DNA of 64,000 nt from Diplonema papillatum. Its lineage: Eukaryota; Euglenozoa; Diplonemea; Diplonemida; Diplonemidae. The notes beneath the pieces were generated by a model, which made no database searches, was not told the origin of the DNA, and worked only from the letters and a program-made list of their open reading frames with translations. Shown here piece after piece: positions 1 to 11,900 of the stretch; positions within the stretch are counted from its first letter, which is position 1; each line of letters starts with the position of its first letter. The stretch covers positions 62,001 to 126,000 of the forward strand of contig JAPJBO010000142.1 in the NCBI GenBank assembly GCA_030068145.1, given 5' to 3'. The position numbers and the translations under genes were made by a program.

Positions 1-30
1 CCCGCAAGACGTGCCCTTCTTTCAGTGGAA

Positions 31-246
31 GCTGACGTTTCCCATCAAGACGCTAGCCGCCGCGTAGGCCGCGCAATTGCCAAGAAGAAGAGAACCCGCG
101 ACGTGTCAAGACGGTGCTCCTCCGCGAAACGGGCTCGCTCGCCTGCCAGATCGGCCCCGGTTGTGTCAACACCGACGCCGTCACCCTCGGTGACGGGGCC
201 GCGGCCCGCGCCGCGCCTCCGACGGAACGACCTACGCCCGCCTTGA
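31..246 (+). CDS. Possible 3' terminal exon of a gene entering from the left edge
   Basis: An open frame runs from the window edge to a stop at 244-246. It encodes a basic, Ser/Pro/Arg-rich tail. A pyrimidine stretch followed by CAG at about 21-25 could be a splice acceptor. I recognise no domain, and low-complexity frames of this length are common in GC-rich DNA, so this may not be coding. It could be the end of a gene that starts outside the window. Confidence 0.2.
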   Translation, partial: ADVSHQDASRRVGRAIAKKKRTRDVSRRCSSAKRARSPARSAPVVSTPTPSPSVTGPRPAPRLRRNDLRPP

Positions 247-424
247 TGTACGCGGCAGTAGTGAGGCGACCGGGAACTCCTCGGAGAGATGGTCCCTGCA
301 CTCCAACTCGTCTCTCTCTCTCTCTCCCGTCGCTTTCGTCCGTGCCGGTACCGTTGATTCTCGTCGTGCAATTGAACCGAGTTGGATCCTTTGAACACGT
401 ATTGCCAATGGAGTCCACCCTAGA

Positions 425-624
425 CATAGTGGTCAAGCGATTCGCATTATCGCATTTGGTGGATTGGCGCCAATTATCGCATTTTCATTCGCATTACCGC
501 ACGATAAACCCCGGGCAAATACAGTGCTATGGACTATCGCATATTATCGCATGCCGATTATATGCGACAATCTTGTGCGATAATGCGATACTTATTATCG
601 CATGCGAATCGTTTGACCACTATG
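425..624. mobile_element. Small foldback element 1 (ATTATCGCAT motif)
   Basis: The element begins CATAGTGGTCAAGCGATT and ends with the inverse complement of that sequence, with 22 of 23 terminal bases matching. The motif TATCGCAT (or its complement) recurs through both arms around a short centre, so the whole 200 bp can fold on itself. It has no ORF of its own. No convincing target-site duplication is visible. It is a non-autonomous TIR/foldback (MITE-like) element, the smallest with this architecture in the window apart from the one at 61649. Confidence 0.75.
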
Positions 625-841
625 CCCAGACTAGGCACCTTTCCAGCTTGGATTCATACCGGCTGTGTATGCCATCACGCGCGCAGTCCCGCGCCTATTT
701 TGACAAATGGCGGCGAGGCCAGCCCGCGCTTCTTCGAACAGATTCATTGTATGACCCGTCTGTTCTCGCGAAATTTCGTAGCTCTGTCTGAAGCCACCGC
801 TTCAAGCGCAAACCCGCCACAGGCACCGGAAAGAAGGAGGA
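625..841. other. Intergenic, no recognised gene
   Basis: Between foldback element 1 and the SINE-like repeat I see only short open frames with no domain or repeat signature. Confidence 0.4.
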
Positions 842-1078
842 AATACTCGAGGGACTGCCTTGTGCTCATTTCGAAGGAGGCTAGAGGGGGAGAAAACAAT
901 ACAACTACAAAGTGGGTCTTGTTGTGGGTTTTGTTGAACGCTTACGCCCGCCACAGAACCCAGATTTACCTGTGTTTCGTGTGGGCTACAACACATTTAC
1001 CTCCTCTGTCTATCGCAACTGGCAGTCTCCTCAAGCATTTCCTACAAAGCAGGTGCTTATACAAAAAAAGAAAAAAAA
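842..1078 (+). mobile_element. SINE-like repeat family A, copy 1
   Basis: This roughly 230-nt unit starts AATACTCGAGGGACTGCC and ends in an A-rich tail after GCAGGTGCTTATAC. It recurs at 50250-50466, and at 50467-50564 plus 51940-52090, at high identity. The A-rich 3' end and lack of coding capacity suggest a short retroposon (inference). This copy differs from the others mainly by about ten extra bases near 928 and lacks the reverse transcriptase insertion found at 50565. Past its tail, 1079-1160 is A-rich and made of GGAAACACAAAA-type short repeats. Confidence 0.7.
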
Positions 1079-1265
1079 GGAAACACAAAACGGAAACACG
1101 GAAACACAAAAAAGTCCATTCGGGATCGTCGGAAACACAAAAAGAAACACAGTCGTCAGACATCAGAACGACGTATATTGTCGACCGCACAAGAAAAGAG
1201 GAATGCATTGACTAGAAGGTTCTGACGGAGAGACCAACGAACCAGGCGGAACCGTGGTCGATGGG

Positions 1266-4200
1266 ATGGCTTGCGCACCCGGAGAAGAAGAAGCCGCTGC
1301 TGCTGAAGGACAGGGAGGAGACGGTGCTACAAGCTCTGGGTGGGCGTGGCTGGCCAGAGGTCGCGATGCGAGCATTGGCAACGCGAACGCGATTGGGCCG
1401 TTTCTGAGTGAGCAGAGGGACGGGGCGCCGCCAGAGCGTGGCTTCCCCGCTCCGATGGCAGGATCCGCTGCACTGTCAGCAGGGAGACGTCGCAGTCGAA
1501 AAACAGACAGGAAGTCTTCCGATGCACCGGCGCTGCGGCTGCAACCAGCATTTGCATTCATTCAACCAATTCCTGTTGATTTCGCGCTCAGTCCCAGCCA
1601 ATTGCCAACTACATCAGCAGAGTCGCCGACCGACGAGGACCGGTCTCTACATGCAAGCAAGCCTTCGTCACCCGCAGCCACTTCGCGCTGTAGCCTCTCG
1701 TCAGTGCCGGTGAGTGACGCGTGGTCATGTACCCTGTTCGCTGCTGGAAGCCGCGGACCGAGTGCTGTTGGCCTTACAACCCCGGAGGATGCTCTTCTTT
1801 CATTCCCTGGCGCTGGACAGCACAGCAGGGACGAGTCCACTTCAGCACCCGTGCTGGCGACACATGACGACACGCGAAAGCTTCCTTGCGAAGCACGCGC
1901 AATCGGCGAAGATTGCAATTCTGCATCCGACCCGATCGGCGATGTCGCCAAGTGCCACGCTGCAGCCTCAGTGTCCTCCGCATATGGCCTCACCTGGGAT
2001 TGCAGAACATCAGCCGACACTGCTGAGTTTTCGTGCATCGACAGTGAGGACAGCGCTGGTGCGAATCAGCCAGGCGACAGTTCTTCAGATTCTCGCGAAG
2101 CGCCGACTGTCGGGCCCTCGAGTTTAGATGAGTCGTGCGTCGTGTCGGCCCTTCGGCCAGATGCAAAGCAATTCGTATCACAGCCTGGACCACTTGAGAC
2201 AACTGCCGGACGAGATTCGCGTTTCGGGCGTTCCCACAGTGCCGAAGTAGGAGATGCATCACGAGCGTTCCAACACCAAGTTCTTCTTCACGTCCATCCC
2301 CGCGTTGGGGTCTCGGGGGGCACTGAGACTTTTTCCGCCGACGAGGCAGTCCGCGGGAACGACCCAGGCGAGCCTTCAAAGCGCGCGCCTCCGGCAGCTT
2401 TCAGCACCGGGGCCGCCGCTGCAGGCGTCCAGCCGCACGACCACGGAACGGGCTCTACCTCAAGCGACTCTGTCTCAACGGGCTCTCCCGCACGGAACTC
2501 CGTCTCAAGGGACTCTGCCTCAAAGGTCTCAACCTCAGGGGAATCTGTCTCAAGAGACTCTGTCTTAAGGAGCTTTCCCTCAAGGAACTCTGTCTCAAGG
2601 GACTCTGCCTCAAAAGTTTCAACCTCAAATGGGGTCTCTACGTCAAGGGAATCTGTCTCAAGAGACTCTGTCTCAAGAGACTCTGTCTCAAGGGGCTCTG
2701 CCTCAAGGGGCTCTCCCGCAAGGAACTCTGTCTCAAGGGACTCTGCCTCAAGGGTCTCGCCCTCAAGGCTTCCAACCTCAAGGAACTCTCCCTCAAGGGG
2801 CTCTCTCTCACGAGGCCCTGCCTCAAGGGACTCTCCTTCAAGGGGCTCTCTCTCAAGACCTGCCTCAAGGGACTCTCCCTCAAGGGGCTCTCTCTCAAGA
2901 GGCCCTGCCTCAAGGTCTCGCTCAAGGGGCTCTGTCTCAAGAGGCCCTGCCTCAAGGGACTCTCCCTCAAGGGGCCCTGCTTCAAGGGGCTCTCCCTCAA
3001 CGCGCCGCAAGGCGGCACCAGCACCGGATCCGACGACAGAACCGACTCGGTGCCCGCGGGGCTCTCTGCAGGATTTCGAGCGGCGTAGCCTCTCACCGCG
3101 GGAATCCCGTTCCGCCCGCGCGCCTTCTCCAGCAGAGCCTGCGGGCCTCGCTTCGAGGCAGCGCCGACGCCTTCGAATTGGAACCGAACCGGAAAGCTGC
3201 ACGGGCGAAGCGCCAAGCAGCGCAGAACAACGCAGCGTGCCCGCGAGGAGCGCCAGTCTCGGGAAGCCGGCGTTCTTGGAGACACAGGCCGCTCGAAGGG
3301 CTCGATGCCCCATGGGACGCAACGCGAGTCGCGCACCGCACCGACGCACTGGCGCTGGCGTCACCGCAGGCGGGCATTGTCCAGACGCGGCCGCATTCGG
3401 ACGGCACAGATCGGATGGTGTGGAGGCACCGCTACAGCCGTCGGGTCTCGTCGTCAATCGCATCAACACTGCCGTCGAGTGGTCAGGCGGCGCTGGTGAG
3501 GGAACCGCGCTCTGTAAGCGGCCCAGGGCTCTATGCGTGCCCCCTCCATGCCCTAGAGCCGATATCACCGCGGGCGGGCACTATACGGACGCGGCCGCAT
3601 GCGGACTGGACAGATCGGAAAGTGAAGAGACCCTGCTGCGGCCGTCCTCGGGTCTCGCTGTCAATAAGAACGTTGGCACCAACAGGCCCGTCGAGTGGCC
3701 AGGCGGCGCTGGCGAGGGCGCCGCGCTCTGTCCGCGGCGGTCGGCGTCCGTCGGGAAGATGATGACCCACGAACGCAGGAAGACCGGTGCTGCGCGAGCG
3801 GAGATGCAGCGGTGGGAGAACCGCGTGCGGGGCCTGCTGCAGGCAGTGCGGATGAGGAGCGAGGCTGCTGACCCTGCCACCGCACGGGACGCCGCCCCGT
3901 CGGCCACACTGGACGACCGGCAACAAATGGTGCGACTGCTCGCAAACTGCAGCGGCAGCAGCGGCAGGAGGAAGAAGACGGGAGGCGGAGCCGCGCTGCG
4001 GGCGGGTTGCAGGCACGCGCGCGAGGCGATGTGGAGGCGGAAAAAGCTGGCGGCGGAGGCGGGGCGGACGGCGCGGGCGTTCCGCACGCTCGACGCCGGC
4101 GAGGCGGAGCGGCAGGGGCTGCGGGCCTGCCGCGGCCGCGCCGCGGCCGCGAGGGCCGAGAAGCAGAAGCAGGCGCGGGGGCGAGCGTCGCTGCGGGAAG

Positions 4201-4367
4201 CCGCCCGGCGGCGGGCTGCCCTCTCGTACGAAGCCTCGCTGCGCGAAGAGGTCCAGACAGGGCTCTCGCTCCAACGGCGGGCGCGCAACGCCGAGGCCAA
4301 AGCGGCGCAGCTTGCGGAGCACCTCAGAAACCTGAGTGTGCGAACCGATGCTGACGGATCGTCTTAG
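1266..4367 (+). CDS. Ser/Arg-repeat protein with C-terminal Arg/Ala-rich coiled coil
   Basis: An uninterrupted 1033-codon frame; I chose the first in-frame ATG, because the open frame upstream of it has only GTG codons. Residues 1-390 are Ser/Thr/Ala-rich and disordered-looking. Residues about 390-580 are a tandem array of S-R-x-S units (SVSRDS, SASKVS, SPSRGS) encoded by a degenerate 15- to 18-nt repeat. The last 150 residues are rich in Arg, Ala, Glu and Lys with heptad-like spacing, which predicts a coiled coil. No catalytic motif is visible. RS-like arrays occur in splicing and scaffold proteins, but the family is not identifiable here. The frame continues unbroken through the repeat and is longer than any competing frame, which argues for coding. 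A truncated copy of its 3' end follows at 4690-4800. Confidence 0.6.
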   Translation: MACAPGEEEAAAAEGQGGDGATSSGWAWLARGRDASIGNANAIGPFLSEQRDGAPPERGFPAPMAGSAALSAGRRRSRKTDRKSSDAPALRLQPAFAFIQPIPVDFALSPSQLPTTSAESPTDEDRSLHASKPSSPAATSRCSLSSVPVSDAWSCTLFAAGSRGPSAVGLTTPEDALLSFPGAGQHSRDESTSAPVLATHDDTRKLPCEARAIGEDCNSASDPIGDVAKCHAAASVSSAYGLTWDCRTSADTAEFSCIDSEDSAGANQPGDSSSDSREAPTVGPSSLDESCVVSALRPDAKQFVSQPGPLETTAGRDSRFGRSHSAEVGDASRAFQHQVLLHVHPRVGVSGGTETFSADEAVRGNDPGEPSKRAPPAAFSTGAAAAGVQPHDHGTGSTSSDSVSTGSPARNSVSRDSASKVSTSGESVSRDSVLRSFPSRNSVSRDSASKVSTSNGVSTSRESVSRDSVSRDSVSRGSASRGSPARNSVSRDSASRVSPSRLPTSRNSPSRGSLSRGPASRDSPSRGSLSRPASRDSPSRGSLSRGPASRSRSRGSVSRGPASRDSPSRGPASRGSPSTRRKAAPAPDPTTEPTRCPRGSLQDFERRSLSPRESRSARAPSPAEPAGLASRQRRRLRIGTEPESCTGEAPSSAEQRSVPARSASLGKPAFLETQAARRARCPMGRNASRAPHRRTGAGVTAGGHCPDAAAFGRHRSDGVEAPLQPSGLVVNRINTAVEWSGGAGEGTALCKRPRALCVPPPCPRADITAGGHYTDAAACGLDRSESEETLLRPSSGLAVNKNVGTNRPVEWPGGAGEGAALCPRRSASVGKMMTHERRKTGAARAEMQRWENRVRGLLQAVRMRSEAADPATARDAAPSATLDDRQQMVRLLANCSGSSGRRKKTGGGAALRAGCRHAREAMWRRKKLAAEAGRTARAFRTLDAGEAERQGLRACRGRAAAARAEKQKQARGRASLREAARRRAALSYEASLREEVQTGLSLQRRARNAEAKAAQLAEHLRNLSVRTDADGSS
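2440..3005 (+). repeat. Degenerate tandem repeat inside the Ser/Arg-rich CDS
   Basis: Units of the type CTCAAGGGACTCTG are repeated about forty times with substitutions and length changes that keep the plus reading frame. The minus strand is also open here (Leu/Glu-rich), which is a by-product of the repeat rather than a second gene. Confidence 0.7.
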
Positions 4368-5170
4368 TTTTGGTTAGAATAGTCGCCGGCGGCGCGGTTA
4401 TCTCTTCGCACGTGATGTGTCATGCTTTCGCCTCTTATTCTCGTCTTGATCGTCGTGCTCAGGCGCGCGTTTGGTGCCGCGCTTCCCCTTCGATTGCTCG
4501 TCCTAGATCGTCTTAGAGACCGCGAAAAAGAGCTGTTGTGTTCGTTGAACTACGTCGTTGGACTAATAATTGGTAGTTGCAGGGTACCATGAAACTTACC
4601 AAAGTAGGCGAATCCCGCTAGTGCACACGAACAAAAAGCGCCAATGGGGTCAAATTCATTTTATTGGCGTTGTTTCGCGAACTTTCCCCGAAGCCTCGCT
4701 GCGCGAAGCGGTCTAGGCAGCGTCGAGGCCAAAGCGGCGCAGCTTGCGGAGCACCTCAGAAACGTGAGTGTGTCGAACCGATGCTGACGGATCGTCTTAG
4801 TTTTGGTTAGAATGCAAAGAATCTGTGGCGATAATCTGCATCGCCGACGGCGCGGTTATCTCTTCGCGCGTGATGTGTCATGCTTTCGCCTCTTATGCTC
4901 GTCTTGATCGTCGCGCTCAGGCGCGCGTTTGGTGCCGCGCTTCCCCTTCGATTGCTCGTCCTAGATCGTCTTAGAGACCGCGAAAGAGAGCTGTTGTGTT
5001 CGTTGAACTACGTCGTTGGACTAGTAATTGGTAGTTGCAGCGTAGCATGAATCTTACCAAAGTAGACGAATCCCGCTAGTGCACACGAACAAAAAGCGCC
5101 AGTGGGGTCAAACTCATTTTATTGGCGTTGTTTCGCGAACTTTCCCCGAAGCCTCGCTTAAGAGAGTTGT
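4368..5170 (+). repeat. Tandem duplication of the 3' end and downstream flank of the Ser/Arg gene
   Basis: The stretch from about 4357 to 4690 is repeated at about 4795-5150 with roughly 95 percent identity, so the period is near 440 nt. The second unit begins with a shortened copy of the gene's last codons (GAAGCCTCGCTGCGCGAAG at 4690, then the end of the frame with an internal deletion). A third start appears at 5148. Parts of the unit recur elsewhere: the segment around GATGTGTCATGCTTTCGCC matches 62896-62960 in inverted orientation, and the segment around ATGAAACTTACCAAAG matches 27366-27420. The duplicated block therefore contains older dispersed-repeat sequence. Confidence 0.7.
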
Positions 5171-5991
5171 TCGTCAACAACGCTCGAGTGACTTTCTCAT
5201 CGACCTCAGCGGTTGAAGATCTACGCGCAGAACTTAAGCATACCTCTCAGCGCACGAAAAGAAAGCGGCAGTGCTCGCTCCCAAAGCCCAGCTGCAGCGA
5301 TTTACATCGTCAACCGAGGGCTTCTGTTGCCTACGCTCGTAGTCTGCGTGGTTGCTCTCTAACCTTACACATGGGGAAGACTCGCTAGCTACACAACGAT
5401 CCGCTCTACCTTTTTCCTCCTTTTTGCTCTTGAACGAGTCTCAACCTTCGCGAATCAGAAGGATGGGCGGCGTGGAAAGCGTCGCCGCAACTGGAGGGAC
5501 AGCGGACTGTTAGCGGAGAAAGGCGGGGATATGGGGTTGCGTCTGAAGGTGTCTTCAATTTCTGTGTAAGCGCCAATCTATATGTCGATCTGAGACGGCA
5601 TTGGTCGGAGGCAGATACAGGTTCGAGTTCAGTGCATAGAACAGGACAGCCCATAATTCGGTCATGGGATGCAGCCGGGAAGTCTGCAGAAGGTGCACCA
5701 CACCGTGCGCGTGGGCGCACATCCCCTCGCCAAGAAGCCCGCAGGCGTGCGCAAAAATATTGCTGCCGAGATCTTGCCTGGGGTTGTCTCCCTTTGCGAA
5801 GAGACACGGTTCAGTTGATACCACCAGCGCAACTAGAGAGGGACTTTGGGTTTGTAACGAATCGGCCACAAATACGAACCATCAACACAGCGATGGACTT
5901 TCTGCCGGGCAGAAATCCTGCATCAATCCCTCATCCCCACCGCAATAAATAAATAAAACAACACACCAATCAAGAAGAGCACGCCCAGAGA
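5171..5991. other. Intergenic, no recognised gene
   Basis: This is the upstream region of the large Kelch gene. Several unrelated short frames overlap here, none with a recognisable domain. An (AATA)n run lies at about 5943-5956 just before the start codon, and AG dinucleotides at 5970-5990 could serve as a leader or cis splice acceptor; none can be singled out. Confidence 0.4.
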
Positions 5992-8900
5992 ATGCTGCGC
6001 GCCACCGCGGTCCTCCTGCTGGTAGCGGCCGAGGCGGCGTCGGGGGCGGGAACGTCGTTGGAGGTCGTCCCCTCGACGCAAGTGGGGGAGCGGGTGTTTT
6101 CCGACTGGGTGCCTTGGAGGCCGGGGGGCCCCGACCGCGTCGGGGTGTTCGTGGGCTGGAACGAGTCGTGTGGGCCGGGGACGCCGATGTACGTGGATTG
6201 CGATGCGATCATGGAGAAGCCGCCGCGCGTGGTTCGTCACACGTCCGTCGTGATGGAGGATTTCGACGGCGACGAGGTGATGGTCATCTTCGGCGGCCAA
6301 GCTGCGGCGAGCGCGCTGCAGGTGTCGCAACGCCTGAGCACAGCAGTGTACGAGTACCACGTTCGTCTCGCGTTGTGGAGCATGCCGTTCAACGCGTCTG
6401 ATGGGTTCGTCTTCGACAACAACACGTATCCCGTGGCCCGCCATTCACACGTCGCTTGGGTAGCGCCGTTTCCGAAGGACGTTTCGACGGAAGTTAAGGT
6501 CGCCGCTAATTGCGGTTCCTCCTGCCGCATGATAATTCACGGTGGGTTCAACAGCAACGGAGTTCCCCTGTCTGACACATGGCAGTACATGAACGGGACC
6601 TGGACCCGCCTGCCGGATGCCAACGCGCCCGCTCTGGCGGGGCACTCCGCAGTGCTGGTTGGGAGGTACGTTTATGTTTTCGGCGGGCAGGGCATCGACG
6701 CTGTCGCAAACGCGAGCACGTGGGTGTTCAACCTCGACAACTTGCACTGGACGCTTCTGTCCGCGGTGGGACCCGCCCCGTCGGGACGGGCGTACCACGC
6801 TATGTTCGCTTTGCCGACGAAGCTCGCGTCGCGCAAGCTGGACTCGCTTGATGTACAAGTGCCGGACGCCATTTTCGTCCACGGCGGCGCCTACACCAAC
6901 GCGGTCGGTGAAAAAACGGACACGCGGGACTGGTGGCGTCTCGACGTCGGGAACATCCAGTTCCCCAACGTCACGTGGGAGGAGATATTCCCGCAGGCGG
7001 GCGGGTACCGCAACCTCGCACGCGGCGAGTTTGTGGCCGGCTTCGCGACGCCGAACAGAGCCGGGCACACGTGCTTCACCGTCAACTACAAGGCCCTGTG
7101 CTTCGGCGGCTGGTCGCGCGGCGTCTACCGCGACCTCGTGGCCTTCGATGCGGTGCTGAACCGCATTACGACGCCCGACTTCTCGTCGGTGCCGCCGCAG
7201 CGCATCTACTACGCGACCGGGGCGCACGCGCCGAAGCAGGCGAAGTCGTTCATTGTCGGCGGCGTCGTCGGCGAGAGCCTCCGGAACTTTCCGGATCCCA
7301 TGCTGTGGGGGTCGGCGTACGTGCCGCACACGTGCCTCCCGGGCTGGTTCTCGCCCGACAACGACTACCGGTGTTTCCCGTGTCCGAACGGCTACATGTC
7401 AGCTGGCAACGACTGCTTCCTCTGCGGGCCCGGAACGTACGTCAGCTCCAAAGGCGGAAACTGCACCTTGTGCCCTCCTGGGTATTGGACCGACGCTTCT
7501 GGCTCGACAGACATCAGCGCTTGCATCGCATGCCCGGCTGGCTATCAGCTCCCCGAAGGAGGCGGAACTTCGTTGTCTAGCTGCGTACCTTGTCCGCTGG
7601 GTACGTACACGATCGACGTTGGCACGGGGACGTGCATCAAGTGCCCCGCGGGCACCAAGGGCGCGATGGAGGCAGCCACCAGCAGGTGGGAGGGCTGCGC
7701 CCCGTGCCCGTACGGCACGTCCAGCGGAGCGGGCAGCGACGCGTGCACGGAGTGCCCAGCGGGGACGCAGTCGGGCGAGATGACGAAGCGGATGCAGCCG
7801 TTCGCCCTCGCGATCAGCGCCTGGGGGCGCGACGACTGCGGCAGCGGGTGCCCGACGACGTCGTGCCTGGGGGCAAAGTGCGCGACCTGCCCCGCGTTTC
7901 TGTGCGGGAGCTGCGGGCCGGATCCGGCGACGTACTACGCCATCAGCGGCGAGGTTTTCCACCTGAAGCTGCGCGTTTACGACGTCGGCGCTCTGACCGT
8001 CAACTCGCCGGAACGGATGCTGAGGATGGACGAGCGGAACTACATGGCGAACGGAGCCGTGGCCATCACGGTCGAGGCGCACGGTAGCGAAGGACCGCTG
8101 TACGTCCAGTGTCAGCACGATTTCGAGCCTGACGCGCCCGGTTGCGTCGGGTCGGCAGAGCTGCAGGACGGGGAGACCGGCGGGCTGGCCACCGCTCACT
8201 CCGGGACGTCTTCGTTGAATCCGTGCCGGCAAGACGGGGATCGCGACGCTTGGCACTTTTCCCTCCGCCTCGACGCGGCCGTGGCTGAAACGACGCTCAT
8301 CTTCAGAATGGAGGCGATGATGACGGCGAGCCTCACCCTGCGCGTCGTCGGCAACAACATAACGGTGTCCCAGCAACCGCCCACCTTCGTGGTCGCAACG
8401 CACCCTTTCGAGGTTTCCGTCACGTTCTTGGACGTGCTGAACAGGCGGGATACCCTAGCCACCCACAATCTCATCCTCGCGTCCCTTGTGTGCACCGACG
8501 TCGTGGACGGCGTCGTCCAGGCAGCCATTCGCCCCGTCACGTACAAAGTCGACGGCAGCGCTGCGCAGCCAGCCACCACCTCAACATCTGGGCTCGGGCC
8601 ACTCGTCGCCGGAACGCATACGTTTACACTGTCCGTCAGCGGGCCCACGTTCGACGACGGCATCGTCGGCGCCGGCATGCAAGACGGGACCATGCTGGAG
8701 TGCCGCGTCACCTTCAGAGCCGACTTCGACGAACAGCCGACCGCTGAAAGCAACCCGTTCTACGTGCAGCAGCCGTACGTCGTCCACGTGCTGCACCCGA
8801 CCACGACTTGGTCCACCGAGCCCGTGGCAATCACGGCGCAAATTCTCGACGCCGACGGAGTGCTCGTCTCCGGCGACAACCGCACGAGGGTCGACCTGTC

Positions 8901-11900
8901 CCCCATCGTCGACGCGCACATATCCGCGGCGGACGGGTTTTACAACTCGTCCGTGCAAGCACTGGACGGCACGTCGCTGTCCCTCGTCGTGACCAGAGGG
9001 GAAGCCGTGTTCTACGCGCAGCTCGCGAATCCCCTGTTCAACGGCGGCGCCGCGGCGCTGAGGGTCGATGCTTCGGCCGCGTACTCGGGGATCGAAATCA
9101 TCCACAACGACACCGTCTACATCGTCAGCAGGGAGACGCTCGCGACCGAGCTGGCCCTCGCGTCGCCGGCGCAGTACCCGGGCTTGGTCGACGAGTACCC
9201 CGCGTTTTTTATGTCGAACCGGACGCTAAAAGTAGGCATCCGCGCGGTGGATTCCGGCAAGAACCTGGACGGCCACGCTGACTTCTTGGTCGGGTTGAAC
9301 GTCTCGTGCGACGACGGGTTCGCGGAGGTTGCCGCGACGAACTACTCGCAGGACGAGCCGCTTGTGGCGCGCTTGGAGGATGGGGTTGCGTTCTTCCACG
9401 TGCAGTTGAGTGCGCTCGACGGGGTTTGCTCCCTCAATTTCTACCACGTGCCGTCTGTCCGGGACGCGGAGGACATGTCGATCGGCAACCGCACCGTGGC
9501 GTTTCTCAACGCGCCGGACATCGCGATCCGGAATCCGGGCTATTTAGACGTCGCGTGGGACGTGCCCGACTGCGAGGTGCCGGACTGCCTCACCTGCGCG
9601 GCCGACATCACGACCGACTACACCATCAAAGTGACGCTGAAGAGCACGGACGGCACGGTCGTCACCCACCACCCGCCCGCGACCTACGTCGAGCTGCGCA
9701 CGTCGGCTCCGGCGGGCTCGCTGCACTTGGACCCGCCCGGGCGGCATCCCGCCGTCCTCGTGCTGCTGCAGGGGGGGTTCGCACAGTTCACGTTCCACGC
9801 CCTCACCGAGTTGAACGACACCTTCGGGTTCACGGTCGGCGTCGGGCCGTTGACCGACGTCGTCGTCGAGAACGTCACGTACTCTTACTCGCAGAGACTG
9901 CTCGGCATGCGGCGAAACGCGGAGGAGGTCGACCGGTACCCGATCGTGGTGCCGATGTCCACCGTCGGCGTCGTCGGAACGTGCGAATTAACGACCACCG
10001 TAATCGCAACGGAACTGCACGTCGAAACCACGCCGGTCCAATGGCTGGGATCGGGCGAGCACATCCAGATAGAGGTCGAGGCGCGCGACGCCTTCGGCCA
10101 CCGCGACATCCGAATCGCCGGCACCGCCGTCTTGTCGGTCGTCAACTGCGAAGGCGGGCTGCACAGGGCGCCCGAGTTCTACTGGGTCGCCAGCGACGGC
10201 ACCGAGCACCTCTTTACAGACGCTGCCACGGTGCCGTCGTTCGCGAAGGGGCATTCGACGATGACTATATACGGGGTGCTCCCCAGCTCGCACTACGAGC
10301 ACGACGTCGCGTACATGCAAACCCGCGGAGCCAAGGGATGCCGTCTCAAGGTGGAGCTGACGCCTACGCTTCCTGTGGGACACGGCACCCTGCACGGATC
10401 GTGGGATCCGTTTGAACTCGTGAACCTTGCGGAAGTGTGCCACCCGTGTCCGTTGGGGTATTGGAGCCCCGGAGGGGCAGGCGACGCCACAAATGACCAA
10501 TGGCCGGGGGGTTGCACCCCGTGCATGGAGGGCACCTTCAGCACAAAGGACCGGGCGAGCAGTGAAAGTGATTGCGATGTGTGCCCGAAGGGAACCGGCT
10601 ATGGAAGTAGCACAGGAGTGTGGGACACCGTGAACTACGTGTACGGGCTGGAGGGCATGACATCGTGCAGGATTTGCGGGGACGGGTTCGTATCAGGTGG
10701 ACGCGCAGGTGGGGGACCCTGCCAATCTATCTCCTCCGGCACTGTGAACGTCTTTTCAGGTGGTACCCAAGGAAGACTGTGTACGCAGTCATCGTGTGGC
10801 GGCTGCGCTGCTGGTACGTATGCTTTGGCTTGCAGGGCTTATGGATCGTCCGCTACGTGTACGAGCGCCGAAACCGAGGGATTGTGCGCGTGGGACTCGT
10901 CGGCTGGCACGTGCGCGTTCTCGAACCCAGCCAACGAACCAGTGTTTTGCGTCGACTGTCCCGGTGGATACGTGCAGCCAAACGGCGGCAACTCCGGTGA
11001 CATTTCGAGTTGCATCGCGTGTGCCCAAGGCTCGTACTCAGTGAACAAGGGACACACAAGTCGGTATTATGGCTCCCGTGACCCGCGCGCCTGCCACGAG
11101 TCACTGGTCGTGTCCGTCTGCACGGGAGACGGGGCAGGTCAGTGTCCCGATGGAAGCTATGGAACGACCACCGCTATGACGTCTTCCGACAGTTGTGCAC
11201 AATGCCCAGCTGGGACTTGGGTCACCAGAGGGCCACTCACCTACCGTCGGTCGGCTGATGCCGTTTGCAACAACATTGGCGATGGGTACCCGTATCCCAC
11301 GGGGTCGTGCCTCGTTGCCACCGGGGACTGCTCGAAGGTAGCGCAGGACATTGGGATGGATCGCTGCTACCTCTGTCCGCCTGGCACTTTCTCAACGAAA
11401 GTGGGCGCGACGGAAGTCTCCACGTGCCTGCCCTGCCCCAAGGGATACTACTGCCACGCCGGCACGGGGACCCTGGTCATGGCGGATTACGTCGCGTACA
11501 ACATCCACATGGGTTTGCTGGCCCAACTGACCGGGGGGCCAGCGGTCGCCGTGCGCACGGCTCTGCTGGCAGCGTATCCAGACGCGACTCTGGGGAGGAT
11601 TCCAACCCGGGCGTATTCGCTGGGCCGCGGCACGGAGCCGGTGTACTGCAGCCTGACCGAAGGGCCGTCCCAGCTGCACGACGCGGAGGGCTGGGTGAAC
11701 GACGGGCACTTCAGCCAGTTCTTGTGGAAGGAGGCGTACCCGAATTTGTTCGGCCCAACGGGCCGTGTCGGGTACACCGACTACTGGGGCGTCGCGGAGG
11801 GTCTCATGCGAGGTGCCCGCTTCGTCAGCCATGAAGACCACACCGACCCGAGGTCGATGTACGAAGATGTGTGCGTTGCTTCGGGGGGTGTGTATGCGAC

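Noticed and set aside
2288..3568. 426-codon minus-strand ORF rich in Leu/Glu
   Set aside because: It is antisense to the Ser/Arg repeat gene; its repetitive composition follows from the plus-strand repeat.
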